From assembly GCA_023388195.1 (NCBI GenBank), contig JAEWGR010000190.1:35498-99497 (forward strand): 64,000 nucleotides of DNA, written 5' to 3'. The DNA is from Bacillota bacterium (GTDB lineage Bacteria > Bacillota > Negativicutes > Sporomusales > Sporomusaceae). A model generated the notes under the pieces. The model had not been told where the DNA came from. It saw only the letters and a list, made by a program, of their open reading frames with translations, and searched no databases. The position numbers and the translations under genes were made by a program. Below, piece by piece: positions 16,882-24,921 of the stretch (within the stretch, counting starts at the first letter, position 1; the number at the start of each line of letters is the position of its first letter).

Positions 16882-16949
16882 GTGAAAAAAATTCACTTAA
16901 ATGAACATAAGGCTTTTTTTACACCGAATAGTATTATATAATTTATATT
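16882..16949 (+). promoter_or_regulatory. Promoter/operator region of the XRE-cupin gene
   Basis: An inverted repeat GTGAA-AAAAA-TTCAC is at 16882-16896 and TATAAT at 16937-16942, in an AT-rich stretch that is itself nearly palindromic. I see no good -35 at the right distance. The repeat could be the regulator's own operator. Confidence 0.4.
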
Positions 16950-16975
16950 ATCACGTTAAGACATGAGGGATTTTT

Positions 16976-17536
16976 GTGAACAAAGATATTGGCAGCAAGG
17001 TTAAAGAACTTCGCAACAGGAAAAAAATGACTCTGAAGGATTTAAGTGAAAAGACCGGTTTATCTACCGGTTTTTTATCCCAGCTGGAACGGGGCCTAAC
17101 ATCGATTGCTACCGATTCGCTGGAGCAGATTGCGGAGGCGGTAGAGGTTGATTTGTCTTATTTTTTTGTCGGCTATACCAAGAACCGCAGTTCCATTATT
17201 CGCAGCTATGAAAAAGAAGTGTTCCAAATTATAAATGGCCGCTTTATTCATTACCACTTAACAAACAATGCCGAGGAGAATTCAATATTGCCACGCTTAA
17301 TCGAGCTTCTGCCAATCAACTGTGAAGAAGATATTTCCCCTTATGCCCATGAAGGGGAAGAGTTTGTATATGTGTTGGAAGGAACCTTGACGCTGTTTCT
17401 CAACAATGAGCAATTTGAACTGTTCCCTGGTGATTCAGCTCATTATAGCTCCAACATTGTCCATAATTGGGCCAATTACACCAATAAGCTGGTTCGGCTC
17501 ATTGTTGCCAGTGCTCCCAATCCGTTTAAGGAATAA
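16976..17536 (+). CDS. XRE-family regulator with C-terminal cupin domain
   Basis: A 186-residue transcription factor. Residues 6-60 are a helix-turn-helix of the XRE type (MTLKDLSEKTGLSTGFLSQLERG), and residues 105-180 are a small cupin barrel with HEGEEFVYVLEGTLTLFLNNEQFELFPGDSAHY, the metal/ligand pocket motifs of the family. PuuR and SutR-like members sense polyamines, amino acids or sulfur compounds. GTG 16976 is used, with GAGGGA upstream. It sits between two halves of the peptide island and is followed by the amidohydrolase after 70 bases, so it probably regulates the transporter or this operon. Confidence 0.9.
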   Translation: MNKDIGSKVKELRNRKKMTLKDLSEKTGLSTGFLSQLERGLTSIATDSLEQIAEAVEVDLSYFFVGYTKNRSSIIRSYEKEVFQIINGRFIHYHLTNNAEENSILPRLIELLPINCEEDISPYAHEGEEFVYVLEGTLTLFLNNEQFELFPGDSAHYSSNIVHNWANYTNKLVRLIVASAPNPFKE

Positions 17537-17606
17537 GCAGGTGCGAATATATGCCCGGATACTGCAGGCGTAGAGTGATTACTTAATTACAGGAGGGCCA
17601 AATTTT

Positions 17607-18803
17607 ATGATTATAATGGCACAACATGTGATTACAGGCGACGGAAGGACCTTGATAGAAGCCGGAGCCGCAGCCATAACCGACGGAAAAATCCGGGATG
17701 TGGGACCGGCCGGCGAGGTAACGGCCCGCTACCCCGGCGAGTCCGTGGTTGATTACGGGGAAGCAACAATTCTGCCAGGTTTGTTCGACATGCATGTCCA
17801 TTTGGGATATTACTACAGCCAGCCGGACGCGGACCGTTATGATGATTTTCTGATCGCCTGTTATGCGGCTAAGCAGGCGGAAACCGCATTGGCTTTGGGG
17901 ATAACCACCGTCCGTGATGTAAGCTCCCCCCGGCATTTGTGCAAACAGCTGCGCCTGGCAGGCGAGAAGGGTTATTTGACTGTGCCGCGCATTATACATA
18001 CCGACGCCGGGCTTTGTATGACCGGGGGCCACGGCCATGGCGAAGCCAGTGAAGAGGTGGACGGCGCTGATAATATCCGTGCAGCTATCCGCCGCCAGCG
18101 CCGGGACGGGGCCGATTGGATCAAGCTGCTGACCAGTCATCGTTCCAGCATCCCCGAATATACCCAGGCCGAACTGGAGGCGGCAGTGGATGAATGTCAT
18201 CGCCGGGATATAAAAATTGCAGTCCACGCCGGTACCCAGCCGTCCATTGAGATGTGTATCAACGCCGGTTTTGATACCATTGAGCATGGCACGTTTATGA
18301 CGGTGGAGCAGGCCCGGCGCATGGCCCGAAACGGCCAGGCCTGGACGCCGACAATAACTGCCTATACGTATTTATATGAATACTGTCAGAAGATCAAAGC
18401 CGAAGGCGGTGATCTTTCTAATCCGGTGGCTGCCGCCGCTGCCCGCGATTTCGCCTATTTTGAACCAGCTGCCCGGGCTTATCGTGATAATTTTCATGAG
18501 CTGTACATGACCGGCGTTACCGTGCTGGCCGGGAGTGATATGGTACTCTATGGTGCCCCGCCGCTGCCGGTTAACCGGGAGCTGGCTTATATGGTCGAGT
18601 ATGGCATTACACCGCTGGCAGCAATCCGGACCGCGACGGTTAATCCGGCCGGTGTCCTAGGGCTGGCCGAGGTCACCGGACAGCTGGCCCCAGGCCTGGA
18701 AGCTGATATTTTGGTGGTTGCAGGCAATGCTGCCAATGACATCACCGCGCTTAACCAGGTGCGGTGCGTTTATCTTGGCGGCAAGGCGGTTTATAGCTCG
18801 TAA
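17607..18803 (+). CDS. Metal-dependent amidohydrolase, imidazolonepropionase/prolidase-like
   Basis: A 398-residue amidohydrolase-superfamily protein. It has the binuclear metal motif DMHVHLGYY (about residues 58-66), a Lys in ADWIKLLTS that may be the carboxylated bridge, His residues in AVHAGTQPS and TIEHGTF, and the catalytic Asp in LAGSDMVLYG. Members of this subgroup include Xaa-Pro/Xaa-Arg dipeptidases as well as imidazolonepropionase-like hydrolases. No signal peptide. ATG 17607 is favoured, with AGGAGG 11 bases upstream. Beside an M24 Xaa-Pro peptidase and a hydroxyproline dehydratase, a second dipeptidase for imino-acid peptides is the best guess, but other cyclic amides are possible. 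Confidence 0.8.
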   Translation: MIIMAQHVITGDGRTLIEAGAAAITDGKIRDVGPAGEVTARYPGESVVDYGEATILPGLFDMHVHLGYYYSQPDADRYDDFLIACYAAKQAETALALGITTVRDVSSPRHLCKQLRLAGEKGYLTVPRIIHTDAGLCMTGGHGHGEASEEVDGADNIRAAIRRQRRDGADWIKLLTSHRSSIPEYTQAELEAAVDECHRRDIKIAVHAGTQPSIEMCINAGFDTIEHGTFMTVEQARRMARNGQAWTPTITAYTYLYEYCQKIKAEGGDLSNPVAAAAARDFAYFEPAARAYRDNFHELYMTGVTVLAGSDMVLYGAPPLPVNRELAYMVEYGITPLAAIRTATVNPAGVLGLAEVTGQLAPGLEADILVVAGNAANDITALNQVRCVYLGGKAVYSS

Positions 18804-18824
18804 TAATAAAAGAGGGTGACGGCG

Positions 18825-20264
18825 GTGGATTATAGACTCCTGCTAGAGTCTGTGCTAGAGCATCTGGATGAAGGTATTTTAGTGGTAGATAAGAATGCCA
18901 TTGTTACTTTCTATAATGAGCCGGCAACCAACATCGCCGGTATTACTCAGGAAAAAGCCTTAGGTAAAAATATACTGGATATTTTTCCTGGCTTAACCCC
19001 TGAAAGCAGTACATTCTACCGGGTTTTGCAAAATAAGCAGCCGATCATTGATTATGTTCAGACCTACGTCAATTATCAGGGGGTCACTGTATCTACCCTG
19101 ACAACAACCATACCGCTGCTCGAAGGCGGCGAGATCTGCGGCGCCATTGAAATATACCGGGACTTAACCCGGGTGAAAGAACTGGCCGAGAGAGTACTCA
19201 ATCTTCAATCTGAATTACTTAAGCGGAAGGGCAGGGAAAAACCAGATAAGGCCAATGGCGTCAGTTATACCTTTGCGGACATTGTCGGTGAGAGTACCGC
19301 AATCAAAGAACTAAAGGCCCGGGCGAAAAAAATTGCCGATAGTGATTCGCCGGTATTGGTCTATGGTGAAACCGGGACAGGGAAGGAACTCTTGGTTCAG
19401 GCCATTCATAGTGCGGGCAAGACGCGCAGAAATCAGCCTTTTATTGCGCAAAACTGTGCCGCCCTGCCTAATGCTCTTCTGGACAGCATCTTATTTGGCA
19501 CAACCGCCGGCAGTTTTACCGGGGCCAAAGACAAACCCGGGCTGTTTGAGCTTGCCGACGGGGGCACTTTATTTTTGGATGAAGTCAACTCTATGGATCT
19601 GGAACTGCAAGGCAAACTGCTGCGGGTTTTGCAGGATGGTGTTGTCCGCCGGGTCGGGGCGGCAAGTACGGTACGGGTTGATGTCAGAATTATTGCCAGT
19701 ACAAATGAGCCGCCTTTAGACATTGTCGAGCGGAAGCTGTTGCGGCAAGATCTGTATTACCGTTTAAACGTCATTGCTCTTACTATCCCGGCTTTAAACG
19801 ATAGAAAAGAGGATATCCCCTTACTGACACAGTTTTTTATTGCCATGTATAACGGTAAAGTCAATAAAAAAGTGGAGTCGATTTCCCCGGCCGCCTTGGC
19901 CATATTCCAGGCCTATCATTGGCCGGGGAATATCAGGGAATTAAAATATACAATTGAAAGCATTATGAATTTTATCGATCAGACGGTGATTGACAGCAGT
20001 GACATACCGTCGCATATTATTCGCTCAGTCCAAGCAGAGGCAATCAGACAGTCGGAGCCGGCAGACAATATACCGGTTATTTCACTGGCTAACAGCCTTA
20101 ATGATTATGAGAAGCAATTAATTCAATCAGCCCTCATCCAGGCAAATGGCAATGGGGCCCGGGCGGCAAGAATATTAAATATCCCCCGTCAGACTCTGCA
20201 TAACAAACTTAAAAAGCACAATATTCAGTGGGGAATAGTGGTCAAAGCTGACAAGGATGAGTAG
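18825..20264 (+). CDS. PAS-domain sigma54-dependent transcriptional activator
   Basis: A 479-residue enhancer-binding protein. Residues 1-110 are a PAS sensor, then a coiled linker, then the AAA+ domain with Walker A GETGTGKE, the sigma54-contact loop as GSFTGA (a tolerated variant of GAFTGA) and GGTLFLDE as Walker B. The C-terminus holds a Fis-type helix-turn-helix (GNGARAARILNIPRQTLHNKLKK). GTG 18825 is preferred to GTG 18816 because AAGAGGG then has proper spacing. It is not a response regulator; it likely senses a small molecule through PAS. Its obvious target is the sigma54 promoter 142 bases after its stop, before the hydroxyproline dehydratase genes. Confidence 0.92.
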   Translation: MDYRLLLESVLEHLDEGILVVDKNAIVTFYNEPATNIAGITQEKALGKNILDIFPGLTPESSTFYRVLQNKQPIIDYVQTYVNYQGVTVSTLTTTIPLLEGGEICGAIEIYRDLTRVKELAERVLNLQSELLKRKGREKPDKANGVSYTFADIVGESTAIKELKARAKKIADSDSPVLVYGETGTGKELLVQAIHSAGKTRRNQPFIAQNCAALPNALLDSILFGTTAGSFTGAKDKPGLFELADGGTLFLDEVNSMDLELQGKLLRVLQDGVVRRVGAASTVRVDVRIIASTNEPPLDIVERKLLRQDLYYRLNVIALTIPALNDRKEDIPLLTQFFIAMYNGKVNKKVESISPAALAIFQAYHWPGNIRELKYTIESIMNFIDQTVIDSSDIPSHIIRSVQAEAIRQSEPADNIPVISLANSLNDYEKQLIQSALIQANGNGARAARILNIPRQTLHNKLKKHNIQWGIVVKADKDE

Positions 20265-20285
20265 CCAGGGGGGGGGGAGGATTCG

Positions 20286-20334
20286 GTCCCAAAATCAAGA
20301 CATTGTCCCAAATAATACAGCCCAATTTTGGGAC
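20286..20334 (+). promoter_or_regulatory. Three GTCCCAAAAT-type upstream activator sites
   Basis: GTCCCAAAAT at 20286-20295, GTCCCAAATA at 20305-20314 and the inverse ATTTTGGGAC at 20325-20334 are about 19-20 bases apart, roughly two helical turns each. They lie about 100-145 bases upstream of the predicted sigma54 start point, the usual place for enhancer sites of an activator such as the one encoded just upstream. Confidence 0.7.
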
Positions 20335-20405
20335 GGCATCAACTATAATCCATAATGGTTACCACCGTTGGACCGTGTTGCGGCATTTTGACGGCATGGA
20401 GTTAC

Positions 20406-20421
20406 TGGCATGGTAATTGCA
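20406..20421 (+). promoter_or_regulatory. Sigma54 (-24/-12) promoter
   Basis: TGGCATGGTAATTGCA matches the TGGCACRNNNNTTGCW consensus at all but one position, with GG at 20407-20408 and GC at 20419-20420 exactly 12 bases apart. Transcription would start near 20432, about 70 bases before the activase gene. Confidence 0.88.
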
Positions 20422-20501
20422 ATATGAATAGGGTGTCAGGCAGCCTGGTTGCGCTAGACGCTAATGCTTGCAAATAGTATGTAATGACAGGAGGTGATTT
20501 T

Positions 20502-21404
20502 TTGCAGACAGGAACTGTATTTAACATCCAGAAATATTCAATCCACGATGGTCCGGGAATTCGAACTACTGTTTTTTTAAAGGGGTGTCCTTTAGCCTGT
20601 CAGTGGTGCCATAATCCGGAAAGTCTGGCGATGCCGGCAGAGGTAGTTTTTTTCAAAAATAAATGTATCGGCTGTGGTGACTGTGTGCAAAGTTGCCCCA
20701 ATGAAGCCCTGGCAATTACTGATCTGGGGTTAGTAAAAGCCGGCGAAAAATGCAGTCTGTGTGCAGCCTGCACCGACATATGCCCAACCGGCGCTATGGA
20801 ACGGACCGGCAGGCTGATGACTGTGGCCGAGGTTATGAAAGAGGTTGAAAAAGACCGGGTTTTTTATGAAGAATCAGGCGGCGGGGTTACATTCTCCGGC
20901 GGTGAGGCCTTGCTGCAGCCGGATTTTCTGGATGGTCTGCTTACCGCCTGTAAAGCCGGTGGCCTGCATACCGCTTTAGATACCTCCGGGTATGCCGCCT
21001 GGCCGGTACTTGACAGGATAAAAGACAAGGTGAACTTATTTCTCTATGATATCAAGCACATGGATGACAGCAGGCACAAGCAGTATACAGGTGTCTCCAA
21101 TCAGCTTATATTGGCGAATCTGAAAAAACTTGCCGCCAGTGACAGTAAAATCAGGATTCGGGTACCTATCATACCTGGTATCAATGATGATGAGGAAAAT
21201 ATAAAGGCAATGGGTGCTTTTTTGTCGTCTTTGCATCTAAAGGAAGTTTTTCTATTGCCTTATCATAATATTGCTGCCGATAAGTACAGGCGACTGGGCA
21301 AAACCTACCGGCTTGAAGACCTGCAGCCGCTTACAAATAAACAAATGGATGAGCTTTCACAAGTGTTGGTGCCATTTGGCATAAAGGCAAAAATAGGAGG
21401 GTGA
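20502..21404 (+). CDS. Glycyl-radical enzyme activating enzyme (HypD activase)
   Basis: A 300-residue radical SAM activase. The N-terminal IHDGPGIRTTVFLKGCPLACQWCHNPES carries the CxxxCxxC cluster motif of the PFL-activase family; a two-cluster ferredoxin insert follows (CIGCGDCVQSCP and CSLCAACTDICP, about residues 53-90), as in activases of dehydratase-type glycyl radical enzymes. ESGGGVTFSGGEALLQ is the SAM-binding GGE region. The perfect AGGAGGTGAT at 20489-20498 puts the start at TTG 20502, not at the ATG 20484 that precedes the ribosome site. It installs the glycyl radical on the next gene's product, which it overlaps or abuts. Confidence 0.93.
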   Translation: MQTGTVFNIQKYSIHDGPGIRTTVFLKGCPLACQWCHNPESLAMPAEVVFFKNKCIGCGDCVQSCPNEALAITDLGLVKAGEKCSLCAACTDICPTGAMERTGRLMTVAEVMKEVEKDRVFYEESGGGVTFSGGEALLQPDFLDGLLTACKAGGLHTALDTSGYAAWPVLDRIKDKVNLFLYDIKHMDDSRHKQYTGVSNQLILANLKKLAASDSKIRIRVPIIPGINDDEENIKAMGAFLSSLHLKEVFLLPYHNIAADKYRRLGKTYRLEDLQPLTNKQMDELSQVLVPFGIKAKIGG

Positions 21405-21409
21405 GAGAA

Positions 21410-23788
21410 GTGGCCACAGCTAAGAACATTAATAACAGGGTGCAAATGTTGCGGGATCAGAGTGTTGCTTCCGTGCCGCGGTTATCGATTGAGAGAGCCA
21501 GGCTGGTAACCGCAGCTTATAAACAATACGCAGGTAAGGTTTCTATTCCGGTTCTGCGGGCATTGACCTTTCAGTATCTTATGGAGAATAAGACCATTTG
21601 CATTAATGAGGGTGAACTCATTGTCGGCGAGCGGGGTACAGGGCCGCAGGAAGCTCCGACCTATCCCGAGTTATGCTGCCATACTGTCGAAGATTTTGAT
21701 GTTATGGATAAGCGGGATAAAATATTCTTTAAGGTTGACCAGGAGACTAAACGCATTCAGGCGGAAGAAATTATTCCCTTCTGGCAGGGAAAAGCGATTC
21801 GCGACTTAATGTTTGACCAAATGACACCGGCCTGGAAAGAGTGCTATGAGGCTGGAATCTATACTGAATTTATGGAGCAGCGGGCGCCAGGCCATACGGT
21901 TGCCGGGGGGCAAATCTACCGGCAGGGTTTTCTCGATTTTAAAAAAGATATTGAGGCCCGGCTGGCAGCCCTTGATTATCAACAGGACCCTGAAGCGTAT
22001 GACAAGCAGGAAGAATTAACAGCGATGGCAATTTGCTGTGATGCGATTATTGCCTTTGCCCGCAGACATGCCGATAAAGCCAGCGAGCTTGCCGGCAGGG
22101 AGCAAGATCCGGCCAGGAAAAAAGAATTAGAGGAGATCGCGGAGATTTGCCGTCATGTTCCGGCCCAGGCACCGAGATCCTTCCGGGAAGCGCTGCAGAC
22201 CTACTGGTTTGTCCACCTCAGTGTAATTACTGAATTAAATACCTGGGATTCTTTCTGCCCGGGCAAGCTGGACATTCACCTGTTTCCGTTCTATGAACGG
22301 GAAATTCAGGCCGGAACCCTGACACGGGAAGCGGCTAAAGAATTATTGCAATGCTTCTGGGTGAAATTTAACAACCAGCCGGCGCCGCCCAAGGTCGGGA
22401 TTACTCTCCAGGAAAGTGCCACCTATACGGACTTTTGCAATATCAATATCGGCGGGATAAAGCCGGACGGCAGCAACGGCGTCAATGAGGTTTCCTATTT
22501 GCTGCTGGATATTGTCGAGGAAATGGAGCTGCTGCAGCCTAGCACCAATGTGCAGATCAGCCGGAAAAATCCGGATCAGTTTGTACTCCGGGCGGCTGAG
22601 GTTATCCGGGCCGGTATGGGTTTTCCCTCGGTTTTTAATACCGATGCGGTGCTGGAAGAACTTCTGCGTCAGGGAAAAAGTCTGGAAGACGCCCGCGGCG
22701 GCGGCACCAGCGGCTGTGTTGAGGTTGGCTGCTTTGGCAAAGAAGCCTATATCCTGACCGGGTATTTGAATCTTGTCAAGATCCTGGAGATCACCCTCCA
22801 CAATGGGGTTGATCCCCGCACAGGCAGACAACTGGGGCTTACAACAGGAGCGGCGGCGCAGTTTACGTCCCTGGATGAGCTGTTAGCGGCCTTTAAGCAG
22901 CAGGTGAAACATTTTGTTGATATTAAAATTAAAGGCAACAATATCATTGAAATGCTGTATGCCAAGTATATGCCGGCTCCATTCATGTCGATTGTTATTG
23001 ACGATTGCATTGCCAAGGGGCGGGATTATAATGCCGGTGGCGCCAGATACAACTCCCGGTATATCCAGGGCGTTGGCATCGGCAGTATAACCGACTGCCT
23101 GGCCGCCCTTGAATATCATGTGTTTGATCATAAAAGATTCTCGATGACAGAACTGCTGGATATTGTAAAGGCTGATTTTGCCGGGCAGGAAAAGGTACGT
23201 CAGCTGCTGCTGAACAAAACCCCGAAATATGGTAATGATGATGATTATGCAGATCAAATTATGCTCAAAGTCTTTGAGATTTTCCATGAGGTGGTAAACG
23301 GCCGGAAAACCCCGACCGGCGGCACCTACCGGATCGAGATGCTGCCGACCACCTGCCACGTCTATTTTGGGGCCGTAATCGGCGCTACCCCGGACGGGCG
23401 TAAAGCCGGCCGGCCTCTTTCCGAAGGAATCTCACCGGTGCAGGGAGCGGATAAAAACGGTCCGACGGCAGTCATTAAATCAGCAGCCAAAATGGATCAG
23501 CTTAGGACCGGCGGGGCCTTGCTGAATCAAAAGTTTACCCCTCAGGTCGTGCAAGGCGAAGAGGGGCTGAGGAAGCTGAAAGATCTGATTCGGGCTTACT
23601 TTAAACTGGATGGTCATCATATTCAGTTCAATATTGTTGATGCCGGGACCTTAAGAGAGGCGCAAAAGAACCCTGAACAATATAACAACCTGATTGTCAG
23701 AGTAGCAGGTTATAGCGATTACTTTAATAATCTTACCAAAGACCTGCAGGATGAGATTATTGAACGGACAGAGCACCAAGCGTTTTAA
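21410..23788 (+). CDS. hypD: Glycyl radical enzyme: trans-4-hydroxy-L-proline dehydratase (HypD)
   Basis: A 792-residue glycyl radical enzyme. The radical Cys is in GGTSGCVEVGC (C436, E438) and the radical Gly in RVAGYSDYF (G767). The spacing of 331 residues equals that of C434 and G765 in Clostridioides difficile HypD as I recall its numbering. With the same +2 shift, this protein has F154, H162, D280, S336, D341, F342 and T647 where that enzyme has its substrate-contacting F152, H160, D278, S334, D339, F340 and T645. HypD dehydrates trans-4-hydroxy-L-proline to pyrroline-5-carboxylate, which ProC reduces to proline; no proC is in the window. GTG 21410 is chosen because GTG 21401 touches the TAGGAGG site. 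Expression is predicted to be sigma54-dependent. Confidence 0.9.
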   Translation: MATAKNINNRVQMLRDQSVASVPRLSIERARLVTAAYKQYAGKVSIPVLRALTFQYLMENKTICINEGELIVGERGTGPQEAPTYPELCCHTVEDFDVMDKRDKIFFKVDQETKRIQAEEIIPFWQGKAIRDLMFDQMTPAWKECYEAGIYTEFMEQRAPGHTVAGGQIYRQGFLDFKKDIEARLAALDYQQDPEAYDKQEELTAMAICCDAIIAFARRHADKASELAGREQDPARKKELEEIAEICRHVPAQAPRSFREALQTYWFVHLSVITELNTWDSFCPGKLDIHLFPFYEREIQAGTLTREAAKELLQCFWVKFNNQPAPPKVGITLQESATYTDFCNINIGGIKPDGSNGVNEVSYLLLDIVEEMELLQPSTNVQISRKNPDQFVLRAAEVIRAGMGFPSVFNTDAVLEELLRQGKSLEDARGGGTSGCVEVGCFGKEAYILTGYLNLVKILEITLHNGVDPRTGRQLGLTTGAAAQFTSLDELLAAFKQQVKHFVDIKIKGNNIIEMLYAKYMPAPFMSIVIDDCIAKGRDYNAGGARYNSRYIQGVGIGSITDCLAALEYHVFDHKRFSMTELLDIVKADFAGQEKVRQLLLNKTPKYGNDDDYADQIMLKVFEIFHEVVNGRKTPTGGTYRIEMLPTTCHVYFGAVIGATPDGRKAGRPLSEGISPVQGADKNGPTAVIKSAAKMDQLRTGGALLNQKFTPQVVQGEEGLRKLKDLIRAYFKLDGHHIQFNIVDAGTLREAQKNPEQYNNLIVRVAGYSDYFNNLTKDLQDEIIERTEHQAF

Positions 23789-23823
23789 CCGGCTATTCTC
23801 ATAACATCGGGCCGGTTACAGTA

Positions 23824-23868
23824 CAAGAGTCAACTCACGTAGAAAATGTGAGTTGACTCTTGCTTTTG
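23824..23868 (+). terminator. Rho-independent terminator after hypD
   Basis: A perfect 15-bp stem (CAAGAGTCAACTCAC at 23824-23838 with 23848-23862) followed by CTTTTG. Confidence 0.85.
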
Positions 23869-23895
23869 TGAAAATTAAAATCGCAGTTTAGTGGA

Positions 23896-23940
23896 CGAAT
23901 ATTGCAGAGTAGTATCTGAATGTTTTTCTTTAAAAAGAGA
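23896..23940 (+). repeat. Short direct repeat, copy A
   Basis: About 45 bases beginning CGAATATTGCAGAGTAGTA and ending in a CTTTAAA-containing stretch. A closely related copy is at 24734-24775 in the same orientation, on the other side of the exported-protein gene. Confidence 0.55.
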
Positions 23941-23971
23941 ATCAAGTGTAAAATTAATTGTTGGAATATTC

Positions 23972-24000
23972 TTGGATTTAAAAAAGAGAAATGGTATAAT
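23972..24000 (+). promoter_or_regulatory. Sigma-A promoter
   Basis: TTGGAT at 23972-23977 and TATAAT at 23995-24000 with a 17-base spacer, 35 bases before the start codon of the exported protein gene. Confidence 0.8.
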
Positions 24001-24034
24001 ATGCAAGGAAATAATAATTTTGGGAGATGGTCAA

Positions 24035-24619
24035 ATGAAAAAGGTTATGCTGTGTTTAATGATCCTGCTCTGTTCTATGTTTGCAGTTAGTATCGCCAGC
24101 GCGGCGGCTGATCCCACGGCAACAGAATCTGTTGCCAAACAGGTACTCATTTTGCCTTATATTAATTCTACCGAGGAAACCAAAGATTACATAGGCGAAA
24201 CAGTCAAAGAGAAGTTTACTCAACAATTCAGCAATGAAAACTATCAAATCGCCCCTGCCGAAAAAGTGCAAAGTATTTTAGCGGCAAATCAGTTTGACCC
24301 GTCCAATAAGGAATTACCGGAAAATAATCTAATGGCCAAGCTATCAAAAGAGACAGGTGCCGACTATGTGATTGCCATGGAGATCGTGCATTTTATGAAC
24401 TCCAGGCATGTCAGTTTTTTCTCGACTTCGGCCAAAAGCGAGGTTAAACTTCGTTATAAAATCTACGCCAAAGACTCAGATAAAGTTACTACTTTCCAAA
24501 CAACCGGCAAAGGCAATAATAAAGTTACCTCGATTGGCGTTCCCGGAATCGGTACGGCAATGAAACGAGGGATTACGGAAGCTATGGATGAAGCCTTTAC
24601 TAAAATAGAAAAATTGTAA
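24035..24619 (+). CDS. Exported protein with CsgG/FlgT-like domain, function unknown
   Basis: A 194-residue protein with a clear Sec signal peptide (KKVMLCLMILLCSMFAVSIASAAA, cleaved near residue 24; no lipobox). The mature part begins KQVLILPYINSTEETKDYIGETVKEKFTQQFSNENYQI and runs through LLSKETGADYVIAMEIV-like strands, the alternating pattern of periplasmic domains such as CsgG, TolB-N and FlgT that compute on small outer-membrane partners. I do not recognise a named family. ATG 24035 is set by the promoter at 23972-24000 and GGGAG upstream; longer in-frame starts precede the promoter. The gene is alone between two direct repeats. Confidence 0.7.
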   Translation: MKKVMLCLMILLCSMFAVSIASAAADPTATESVAKQVLILPYINSTEETKDYIGETVKEKFTQQFSNENYQIAPAEKVQSILAANQFDPSNKELPENNLMAKLSKETGADYVIAMEIVHFMNSRHVSFFSTSAKSEVKLRYKIYAKDSDKVTTFQTTGKGNNKVTSIGVPGIGTAMKRGITEAMDEAFTKIEKL

Positions 24620-24676
24620 AACAGCCCGATCTGCGGAGTGCAGCAGATCCGGACACTGACCCCCTGAATTTTTTAG

Positions 24677-24730
24677 GCTCCCCTGAAGGCAGACAGAAAG
24701 AACTGTTTACCAGCAGGGGAGTGTTTTTTC
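24677..24730 (+). terminator. Rho-independent terminator
   Basis: GCTCCCCTG near 24677 pairs with CAGGGGAGT near 24714-24722, with an inner pairing around CAGACAGAAAGAACTGTTTA, then TTTTTT. Confidence 0.75.
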
Positions 24731-24733
24731 AAA

Positions 24734-24775
24734 CGATATTGCAGAGTAGTAGGGGGATGTTTTCTCTTTAAAGAT
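24734..24775 (+). repeat. Short direct repeat, copy B
   Basis: Begins CGATATTGCAGAGTAGTA and ends in TTTCTCTTTAAAGATAAA, matching copy A at 23896-23940 apart from a few changes. The remainder of 24776-24921 contains no gene that I can support. Confidence 0.55.
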
Positions 24776-24921
24776 AAACCAATTCCCTGTCCCCTGTGTC
24801 CCGTTAAACTTCATAATCTTATGCAATAAATGAGATGAAATGTAGTCTTACTAGATAGAGGTACTTTTAAAAGGGGAAAAGAAAGGGAAAGAATAATGAA
24901 AAATAAAGGAGTGTTTAAGTT

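Noticed and set aside
21410..23788. Pyruvate formate-lyase as identity of the glycyl radical enzyme
   Set aside because: PFL has two adjacent active-site cysteines. Here one Cys is followed by Val-Glu (CVE), the dehydratase type, and the residue fingerprint fits HypD.
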